Shown piece by piece: positions 1-7,399 of a stretch of DNA of 64,000 bases. Below the pieces are notes generated by a model, which did not search any database, was not told the origin of the DNA, and saw only the letters and a list, made by a program, of their open reading frames with translations. Position 1 is the first letter of the stretch, and each line of letters starts with the position of its first letter. The stretch is from Hordeum vulgare subsp. vulgare (taxonomy: Eukaryota > Streptophyta > Magnoliopsida > Poales > Poaceae), in the NCBI RefSeq assembly GCF_904849725.1, contig NC_058519.1, positions 20,691,267 to 20,755,266 on the forward strand. Direction: 5' to 3'. Position numbers and translations under genes: made by a program.

Positions 1-1
1 C

Positions 2-1615
2 CACCTCCAGGTTCATCAGGTTCACGATCGTCTGCAAGAGGAATTCCGTAAGCTGAACCTCCACATTGTTCCTCAGGGTTACCTTGTTCCTCCCCCTGAA
101 GAGTATCAAAAGATGAACCTTCGTGTTGTTAATCAGGGTTCCCTCAGTAACCTAGTGGTTGAACCAGATCTTGTGAGCTCCATAAAGAATATACAAAACT
201 TTGACGATGATGTCGACAGGATTAAGAGTTATATTGCGAAGGGTAAACCCTCCTTTTTCACTGTTGATGAAGGTGGTGCCTTGTATTTCAAGGGTCGCCT
301 ATTCGTTCCAAATAAGAAGGAAAATCTCAGGATGACTGGGAAGGTGATGGAAGAAGCTCATGACACACCATTGTCTATTCACCCGGGTAGTACCAAGATG
401 TACCAAGACATCCGGCAAAGATTCTGGTGGCCCAATATGAAACAAGACATTGCACGCTATGTGGCAGAATGTGATATATGCCGGCGTATCAAGGCAGAGC
501 ACCAAAAGCCTGCTGGAACTCTGCAACCTATCTCTATTCCCGAGTGGAAATGGGATCACGTTGAAATGGACTTCGTCACTGGTTTTCCCAGGTCTCAGAA
601 AGGTAATGATGCTATTCTTGTCGTCATTGATCGACTGTCCAAAGTTGCACATTTTCTGGCCGTCAAGGAAACGATTAATGCTAGTCAGCTGGCAGATCTT
701 TATATGTCAAGAGTTGTTTCACTGCACGGTATTCCGTTGGTGATCAGTTCGGACCGTGGCAGCTTGTTTACTTCAAAATTCTGGGAAAGTTTTCAGAAGG
801 CTATGGGGACTCATCTGTCCTTCAGCACTGCATTTCATCCTCAATCCCAGGGACAAGTTGAACGAGTCAACCAAATTCTCGAGGACATGCTTCGAGCTTG
901 TGTCATTTCTTTCGGTAAGAAATGGGAGGAATCTCTCCCGTATGCCGAGTTCTCGTACAACAATAGCTATCAAGCTAGTCTGAAGATGGCCCCTTTCGAA
1001 GTATTGTATGGGCGAAGGTGTCGGACTCCTCTGAATTGGTCAGAAACTGGGGAACGATCACTCTTCGGTCCGGATATTATTCAACATGCCGAAGATCAAG
1101 TCCGCATTATTCATGAGAATCTGAAGGCTGCTCAGTCTCGTCAGAAGAGTCAGTATGACCGTCATCATCAAGATATGGTCTATCAACCTGGCGAAAAGGC
1201 TTATCTTCGTGTCACACCAATGAGAGGTGCACACCGTTTCGGAATCAAGGGCAAGTTAGCTCCTCGTTATATTGGTCCTTTCACTGTTCTCGAAAGGCGT
1301 GGAAGAGTGGCTTATCAATTGGAACTGCCGGCGAACCTTTCTCAGGTTCACGATGTCTTCCATGTTTCTCAACTCCGTCGCTGCTTCAAGGACCCTATTC
1401 GAGCAGTGGATCACGATATGCTTGAGCTACAACAAGACCTCTCTTATAAAGAGCATCCGGTCCGCATTCTCGACCAAGCTGAACGTAAGACTCGTCGCAA
1501 GGTCACTAAGTTCCTTAAGGTGCAGTGGTCAAATCACTCTGAAGATGAAGCCACTTGGGAACGCGAGGATCATCTTCGTGATGAATACCCCGGGCTTTTT
1601 CCCTCTACCTCTTAA
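2..1615 (+). CDS. pol: Gypsy polyprotein, C-terminal part (integrase), copy A
   Basis: The open frame runs from the window edge to TAA at 1613-1615, 537 codons, equal to residues 959-1495 of copy B's polyprotein. Numbered as in copy B, it contains the integrase zinc-binding residues H1078, H1085, C1115 and C1118, the catalytic D1148, D1209 and E1245 with D,D35E spacing, the GPF motif near 1383, and a chromodomain-like tail from about 1444. Integrase joins element cDNA to host DNA in the nucleus. The tail in chromoviruses is thought to help target chromatin. There is no stop or frameshift in the visible part. Only two residue differences from copy B were noticed: E for K in the segment after the GPF motif, and E for K in the chromodomain-like tail. 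The start is outside the window, so an internal methionine at 113 is not a real start. Confidence 0.93.
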   Translation, partial: HLQVHQVHDRLQEEFRKLNLHIVPQGYLVPPPEEYQKMNLRVVNQGSLSNLVVEPDLVSSIKNIQNFDDDVDRIKSYIAKGKPSFFTVDEGGALYFKGRLFVPNKKENLRMTGKVMEEAHDTPLSIHPGSTKMYQDIRQRFWWPNMKQDIARYVAECDICRRIKAEHQKPAGTLQPISIPEWKWDHVEMDFVTGFPRSQKGNDAILVVIDRLSKVAHFLAVKETINASQLADLYMSRVVSLHGIPLVISSDRGSLFTSKFWESFQKAMGTHLSFSTAFHPQSQGQVERVNQILEDMLRACVISFGKKWEESLPYAEFSYNNSYQASLKMAPFEVLYGRRCRTPLNWSETGERSLFGPDIIQHAEDQVRIIHENLKAAQSRQKSQYDRHHQDMVYQPGEKAYLRVTPMRGAHRFGIKGKLAPRYIGPFTVLERRGRVAYQLELPANLSQVHDVFHVSQLRRCFKDPIRAVDHDMLELQQDLSYKEHPVRILDQAERKTRRKVTKFLKVQWSNHSEDEATWEREDHLRDEYPGLFPSTS

Positions 1616-1632
1616 TTCTCGGGACGAGAATT
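1614..1632 (+). other. Hairpin between pol stop codon and polypurine tract, copy A
   Basis: AATTCTCG (1614-1621), GGA, CGAGAATT (1625-1632) is a perfect 8-bp inverted repeat with a 3-nt loop. It overlaps the last two bases of the pol stop codon and ends nine bases before the polypurine tract. The identical structure is in copy B at 63044-63062. Function is unknown. Confidence 0.6.
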
Positions 1633-1641
1633 CTTGTTAGT

Positions 1642-1650
1642 AGGGGAGAA
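1642..1650 (+). other. Polypurine tract, copy A
   Basis: AGGGGAGAA lies one base before the LTR start TGTGACATCC. This is the position where plus-strand DNA synthesis is primed in LTR retrotransposons. The same tract is at 63072-63080 in copy B. Confidence 0.8.
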
Positions 1651-1826
1651 TTGTGACATCCTCGACTTTTGCTACAGTAGTAATTGTAATTAAGCTACAG
1701 TGATCACCGCTAATGATGCCACGTCACCGAATTCCCATCTCAGACCCGCGTGGATTCGCGTCTGTCCGGATCGATGATTTGAAAGCAATGGGAAGCACTT
1801 TATCGGTTCATTACAAGTGTTAAAAG

Positions 1827-2830
1827 GATATATATGTAAGGGGAAAGTATTAAAGAAATAATAATAAAAGAAAGGAAAGAAAACTGAAAGAAAGAAATAA
1901 TAAAAAGAAAAGGGAAAAGAGAAAATAAAACAAAACAAATAAAAAAAAAAAAAAAAAAAAGAAACAACCCCCACTCCCCCGTGGCCCAGCTGGGCCAAAA
2001 AGGGCCCAGCCGGCCACCTCCCGCGCCCCCTCCCCGCAAACCCTAAACCCCCCTGGCGACCGACCCCCCTTCCCTCGCTACTCCCTCCTTTCCCCCACGC
2101 CGCCGCCGCCAGCCCCCCCCCCCCCTCGTGGGGGCCCCACCTCCACCCACCGACGCCCCCCACCCCACGCGCCATCTCCTCCCAGTCCCGTAACTCCCTC
2201 CCTCTCTCTCGGCCACCCCTCCCCACGAGAGCCACGCCCCCACCCCATCCCGTCGCCTCCTCCTCTCCATCTCGCCCCTCCCTGGCCGCCCCTCACCACG
2301 CCGGCGGCCACCCCCCTCCTCCCGCCGGCGGCCCCCTTCCATCCCCCACGGCCAGCCCTCTCCCCCGCCGGCCTCCTCCCCACCCCACGGCCACCTCCTA
2401 CACCGAGCCGCCCCACCCCACGGCCCCTCCTTCTCCCGGCGGCCCCCCCCACCTCTCGGCCTCCACCCCGCCGGCAGGGGTGCCGGCCACCTCGGCCCCC
2501 CCATCTCGGCGGCCGGCCCTTCCGGGAGGTCCCTCTCCGGCGGCCCTCTCTACGGTGGCCGCCCCTCCCCGTCGGCGGCTCCACCTCCGGGGGCCTCTCC
2601 TCACCGGGGCCCTCCTCACCGGCTCCTCCTCGCCGGCACGTCATCACCACCGGAACCTCACCGTCACCGTCCCCACCGTCACTTCGTGCGAACTCCGGCT
2701 TCACCGGGCCGTCACGTCACCGTCGGTGAGCCCCTCCTCGGGCTCCTCCCACCTTACCGTTCTCCTCGACGTCACGGTTCCGTTCCGGCAAACGGGGCCT
2801 CGATCCGTCGACGGTGGACTCCGGTAGGAG
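1827..2830. other. Purine-rich to C-rich compositional switch inside LTR
   Basis: About 140 bp of A/G-rich sequence, ending in a run of about 20 A, is followed by about 850 bp of strongly C-rich DNA with C runs up to about 14. The minus strand is correspondingly G-rich. Long open frames on both strands here (proline/serine-rich on plus, glycine/arginine-rich on minus) are by-products of composition. C-run lengths differ between LTR copies, as expected of homopolymer slippage. Confidence 0.7.
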
Positions 2831-2957
2831 GATTCGAAGTTCGTGTTCTTCTAGGTGGAGTAGCTAAGGAACTTCTCTGTCTCTGTTAACAGAGAGATGA
2901 GAGATGAGTGTTGAGAGAAAAGAAAAATGAAAAAAGAATAAATGGTGTATTAGATGC

Positions 2958-2978
2958 GTATGTATGTATGTATGTATG
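2958..2978 (+). repeat. Short TATG microsatellite in LTR
   Basis: About five tandem GTAT/TATG units. The same tract occurs near 54535-54555 in copy B's 5' LTR, so it is ancestral to the family. Confidence 0.8.
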
Positions 2979-3088
2979 AGATGTGATGTATGTATTTGTG
3001 TATTTGGATAATTAGAGGAATACGGTATTTGAACGGTTAGGTATCTAATAAAAATAAATGTGAAAATAACCTTAAGCCACTTACCGGT

Positions 3089-3125
3089 GGGGCCAATGCA
3101 CCGCTGTCAATGACAGTGAGGCCCC
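3089..3125. other. Nested inverted repeat in LTR
   Basis: GGGGCC (3089-3094) pairs with GGCCCC (3120-3125). Inside lies CTGTCA-A-TGACAG (3104-3116). Both arms are kept in copy B at 54666-54702. It could form a two-tier stem in DNA or RNA. Confidence 0.55.
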
Positions 3126-3214
3126 GCGCGATAATTAAAAATAATGTTTTTCTTAAAATAGATAAATAAATAGATATTTAGTTAAAATAATTAATTAACA
3201 TAATTAGAGTATGA

Positions 3215-3337
3215 CACGTGGGTCCCTCGTTGAATTAATCTGATTAATAAATAATTAATCTTAATAAAAACTTGTGCCTATGACGTTCGGGACCCGCTGG
3301 TCAGTTGACCGGTCAAATGTGATGTCAGCCTGACATC
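3215..3337. promoter_or_regulatory. Candidate stress-response cis elements in LTR (G-box, TGACGT, double W-box, dyad)
   Basis: CACGTG (3215-3220) is a G-box core with ABRE-like flank. A TGACGT word lies near 3282. TTGACCGGTCAA (3305-3316) is a perfect 12-bp palindrome that reads as two back-to-back W-boxes (TTGACC), the known WRKY target. GATGTCAG-C-CTGACATC (3321-3337) is a perfect 8-bp-arm dyad. All are conserved in copy B. The words are seen; the regulatory role is inferred from established plant motifs. Confidence 0.4.
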
Positions 3338-3677
3338 GCGATGATGTCATAATAGGATTTTACTAAATCTTTTAAATCTGTTTTTAATTCCTAAATAATT
3401 AATAAAACTTTAAAAATTAATATTAAATAATCCGTAAGTCAGATCAAAATATTTTCAACATGAAAGTTGATCAGCAAAGCGAGACGAACCCGGATACACG
3501 GTCCGTTCGTCTGTCACGCGTCCCTAGCATAGTAAACATGGAACTTTTCCATCGTTTCCAGTGTAACCGATAGTAGCCCGAGACCCGGGAAAATATCGTC
3601 AGATATTCTTCCGACCCGTCTATGACGGATGTTCCTGCGTTAGCTCATGCCTAGCCTGCATATTTCCATGTCATGCT

Positions 3678-3887
3678 TTGTGTTGCATCGGTGCTATTAT
3701 TTATTGTTTCTTCCCCCTCTTCTTATCGGTAGACCCCGAGACTGACGCTGCTGCCGGGTACATCTACGACCCTGCCGATCAGTCCATTGCCGCAGAGCAG
3801 CAAGGCAAGCAAATTCCCCTTGTTCATTCCTATATCGCCTATGTCTTTCTTCCTACTGCTTGCATTAGTATTTTGCTACTGTTGTAG
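3678..3887 (+). other. Coding-like 69-codon frame inside LTR A
   Basis: The frame encodes an acidic, alanine-rich centre (DPETDAAAGYIYDPADQS) between two hydrophobic ends. It is preserved in length in copy B's LTR (55253-55462) with about four residue changes. The acidic part is preceded by a pyrimidine-rich tract ending in TAG, resembling a splice acceptor at about 3731-3733. It could be an exon of a spliced LTR-encoded peptide or simply open by chance. The substitutions seen between copies do not show protein-level selection. Confidence 0.25.
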
Positions 3888-4108
3888 TTAGCTCCTATAT
3901 CTGATGCATAGCCTGTTTTTGATGAACTGCTACTTTCAGTCCTGTACCTTTAACCTGCTTAGTATAGGTGGAGCAGTCATCCCCTCTGACCCCGTAGATC
4001 AGTTGCCCCGCTTGTTTTCAAATCTCGATCTCTGATCGACGAGCCAGACCCGACACAGCACGTTCACCCCCCTTCGTTGTACGACGCTACAGGGATACTA
4101 TCGGGTAC

Positions 4109-4312
4109 CGAGGGTGACACCTCGCTAAGTACTCCTGATGATATCTCTGTAGTATAGCTAGTCGGTCGTGGTTATCGAGGGTGATTCCTCTTTCACCATT
4201 CCCGATGACGTCTCTGTCGTGCCACCCCGCGAGTGTGGGACCCCCGAGGGTGATTCCTCTAAGCCCACCTTGACGGGTACATCGTTCGGAATCCAACGAG
4301 GGTGATACCTCG
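4109..4312. repeat. Four spaced small hairpin repeats in LTR A
   Basis: The 16-mer CGAGGGTGAYNCCTCK occurs at 4109-4124, 4176-4191, 4245-4260 and 4297-4312, spaced 67, 69 and 52 bp. Each can fold as a 4-5 bp GAGG/CCTC stem with a six-base loop. The series is present in copy B at 55684-55887, where one arm base of the first unit is mutated. It may be a repeated protein-binding site, an RNA element or a remnant of local duplication. Confidence 0.6.
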
Positions 4313-5170
4313 GATTCCCCCCGATGTTACGACCACACAGTTACTCGACCATGTTACTGGGATCATGGGTGATTAGTTGTAAGACGGGTGGATTCCCGCG
4401 AGACTGTGTTGCTGGCCTAATTAAAATGCTAATGGATTTGGGTATTTGATCTGGGTTGGTCGGAGACCTTTTCGCACTAACCGGCTACGCGGGAAGAATT
4501 ATGGGTACTCGACGTCGCGGTATCAGCCGAAGCTTTTCAGATGCCAGCAGTGTAGCGGCGCGCGCCCGAGTGGTCCCGAGATGCATCGCGCTTGTGATTA
4601 AGGGATGCTAGGACTGACGTCGGCCGCCCACGCCACGTGCAGGAGCGTGAAGGGGAACTGGGCCCATGAACCCTTTGTGCTTAGGATTTAGACCGGCGGG
4701 CTGGCCTCTCTGATTTGTCTTAGGTGGGGCTGCGACGTGTCGATATTCCGAGGCCGGGCAGGACCCAGAAAAGTATGTCCGGCCAGAGTGTTATCGAGCG
4801 TGACGGGACATGTGGTGCACCCCTGCAGGGATGAAAATTAACTATTCGGATAGCCGTGTCCACGGTTACAGGACGACTTGGAGTTGTGCCCCGATCTTAT
4901 ACAACTACAATTGTTACTTAACTGGATTTAGTTTGCCTCGGGATTGCTTCCTCGCAGGGAGTCGTGGGAGGATCTTTAGGCGTGACCTCACTTTAATATT
5001 GCTGCAACAATATGACTATTAATGTTTTACCCCCCTGCTCTACTCTCGTCTATTGCTGCAAGACCCTGAAGATGCTAGTCTTCGATAGGACTAGGCCTTT
5101 TCTCTCTATCCTCGCATTGCTGCAGTCAGTCCACATATAACCCCCTTCTTTGATACTGTTGCATAATTAG

Positions 5171-5359
5171 AATAGTTCTGATGTAAGACTTGCGAGTACT
5201 TTGGATGAGTACTCACCGCTGCTTTGCTCCCCCTTTGTTCCCTTGATCCGTTTGCTGCGACCAGATGATGAAGCCCAGGAGATGGAGGTCCCCGCCACCG
5301 ACGACTGCTACCCCGACGGTGCCTATTACTACGTGGAGGCCGCTGATGATCAGGAGTAG
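5171..5359 (+). other. Second coding-like segment in LTR A
   Basis: An open frame ends at TAG 5357-5359. Its last part reads DDEAQEMEVPATDDCYPDG followed by YYYVEAADDQE. It is acidic and tyrosine-containing, like the segment at 3731. The sequence TGCTGCGACCAG just before GATGATGAA resembles a splice acceptor. The following 240 bp look like a 3' untranslated end (T-rich, TTGTAATATGAAG). Copy B has the same frame, stop at 56932-56934. Of four differences in the last 25 codons, three change the residue, so selection is not shown. Confidence 0.22.
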
Positions 5360-5721
5360 TTAGGAGGTTCCCAGGCAGGAGGCCTCGCCTCGTTCGATCG
5401 TTGTATCTTTTGTGCTAGCCTTCTCTAAGGCACCCCATGTTTTATGTCTGTACTCAGATATTTGTTGCTTCCGCTGACTCGTGTGTTTTTCGAGCTTTCG
5501 TATTCTAGCCCTCGAGGCCCCTGGCTTGTAATATGAAGCTGATGTTATTTTATTTGTGTCTAGAGTTGTGTTGTGATATCTCCCCGTGAGTCCTTGGGTT
5601 TGATCGTACGCATTTGCGTGTATGATTAGCGTACGATTAAGCCGAGGGCGTCACAGAGGGCTACGACAAAAACTGGATGCAGTTCGTGTGCAAAACTGAC
5701 AATCTCTCTCGAAGTAGCAGG

Positions 5722-5730
5722 GTTTCGAAC
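5722..5730 (-). promoter_or_regulatory. B-box-like word in the satellite monomer (first example)
   Basis: Read on the minus strand, GTTCGAAAC fits the RNA polymerase III B-box core GWTCRANNC. It recurs in nearly all monomers, centred on the TTCGAA palindrome. No convincing A-box was found at the usual distance, so a promoter is not claimed. Confidence 0.25.
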
Positions 5731-5947
5731 GAGAACCCATCTCTTACAAAGGGATTTCATTTTTTTGAACTTATTTGAAATCCATACTTTTTGTGTGTTC
5801 AAAATGCACCATTCAAAGGCATATCACAAAATTTCAACAATTTTGACTTCATTTGGTATATTTCGTGCATTTACTTATTTTTTTTCAGCTAGTTGACCCA
5901 GAAATTGAAAAGCACTACAAATGAACTCTGAAAATGTTGAAAGTTGG

Positions 5948-5978
5948 CATGCTATCATCATTTCACCCACATAGCATG
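5948..5978. other. Conserved dyad in the satellite monomer (first example)
   Basis: CATGCTAT (5948-5955) and ATAGCATG (5971-5978) form a perfect 8-bp inverted repeat around a 15-nt spacer. The same dyad recurs in the large majority of monomers. Some subfamilies break it (ATAGGATG near 46847, 48862 and 51558; ATAGCGTG near 47187, 49201 and 51898). Confidence 0.7.
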
Positions 5979-7399
5979 TGTTAAAAAGTTGAGTGGGATA
6001 CGACAAAAACTGGATGCAGTTCGTGTACAAAACTGACAATCTCTCTCGAAGTAGCAGGGTTTCGAACGAGAACACATCTCTTACAAAGGGATTTCATTTT
6101 TTTGAACTTATTTGAACTCCATACTTTTTGTGTGTTCAAAATGCACCATTCAAAGGCACATCACGAAATTTCAACAATTTCCGACTTCATTTGGTATATT
6201 TCGTGCATTTACTTATTTTTTTTGAGCTAGTTGATCCTAAAATTGAAAAGCACTACAAATGAACTCTGAAAATGTTGAAAGTTGGCATGCTATCATCATT
6301 TCACCCACATAGCATGTGTTAAAAAGTTGAGAGGGCTATGACAAAAACTGGATGCAGTTCGTGTACAAAACTGACAATCTCTCTCGAAGTAGCAGGGTTT
6401 CGAACGAGAACTCATCTCTTACAAAGGGATTTCATTTTTTTGAACTTATTTGAACTTCATAATTTTTGTGTGTTCTAAATTCACCATTCAAAGGCACATC
6501 ACAAAATTTCAACAATTTCCGACTTCATTTGGTATATTTCGTGCATTTACTTATTTATGTTTTTGAGCTAGTTGACCCTGAAATTGAAAAGCACTACAAA
6601 TGAACTCTGAAAATGTTGAAAGTTGGCATGCTATCATCATTTCACCCACATAGCATGTGTTCAAAAGTTGAGAGTGCTACGACAAAAACTGGATGCAGTT
6701 CGTGTACAAAACTGACAATCTCTCTCGAAGTAGCAGGGTTTCGAACGAGAACTCATCTCTTACAAAGGGATTTCATTTTTTTGAACTTATTTGAACTCCA
6801 TACTTTTTGTGTGTTCAAAATGCACCATTCAAAGGAACATCACAAAATTTCAACAATTTCTGACTTCATTTGGTTTATTTCGTGCATTTACTTATTTTTT
6901 TTGAGCTAGTTGACCCTGAAATTGAAAAGCACTACAAATGAACTCTGAAAATGTCGAAAGTTGGCATTCTATCATCATTTCACCCACGTAGCATGTGTTA
7001 AAAAGTTGAGGGGGCTACGACAAAAACTGGATGCAGTTCGTGTACAAAACTGACAATCTCTCTCGAAGTAGCAAGGTTTCGAACGAGAACTCATCTCTTA
7101 CAAAGGGATTTATTTTTTTGAACTTATTTGAACTCCATACTTTTTGTGTGTTCAAAATACACCATTCAAAGGCACATCACAAAATTTCAACAATTTTGAC
7201 TTCATTTGGTATATTTCGTGCATTTACTTATTTTTTTTGAGCTAGTTGACCCAGAAATTGAAAAGCACTACAAATGAACTCTGAAAATGTTGAAAGTTGG
7301 CATGCTATCATCATTTCACCCACATAGCATGTGTTAAAAAGTTGAGAGGGCTACGACAAAAACTGGATGCAGTTCGTGTACAAAACTGACAATCTCTCT

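Larger units (their letters stand above)
1..5655 (+). mobile_element. Ty3/gypsy LTR retrotransposon copy A, 3' part
   Basis: This is the 3' end of a long-LTR gypsy element whose 5' part lies outside the window. In order it holds the end of pol (integrase and chromodomain-like tail), a short hairpin, a polypurine tract and a complete 3' LTR. The pol part is almost identical to the same part of copy B at 61431-63045. The LTR is clearly more diverged from copy B's LTRs than those are from each other, so A and B are separate insertions. Downstream of the LTR the sequence enters the satellite at GAGGG (5656-5660), which is the candidate 5-bp target duplication. Its partner would sit upstream of the window. 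Lineage is inferred as Tekay/Del-like chromovirus from the chromodomain-like C-terminus, long LTRs and iMet primer site seen in copy B. Confidence 0.95.
1652..5655 (+). repeat. 3' LTR of gypsy copy A (about 4.0 kb)
   Basis: The LTR begins TGTGACATCC just after the polypurine tract and ends GTCACA at 5655, where satellite begins. It is 4004 bp, against 4020 bp for copy B's 5' LTR. The terminal inverted repeat TGTGACA/TGTCACA of copy B is damaged here by one base (CGTCACA). Internal layout: an A/purine-rich stretch (about 1830-1970), a C-rich stretch (about 1966-2830), a TATG microsatellite, an AT-rich part with several AATAAA-like words, palindromes resembling stress-response sites, a coding-like 69-codon frame (3678-3887), four small hairpins (4109-4312) and a second coding-like segment (5282-5359). 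No TATA box or transcript start can be assigned with confidence. CATATAAC near 5133 is one weak candidate. Confidence 0.95.
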
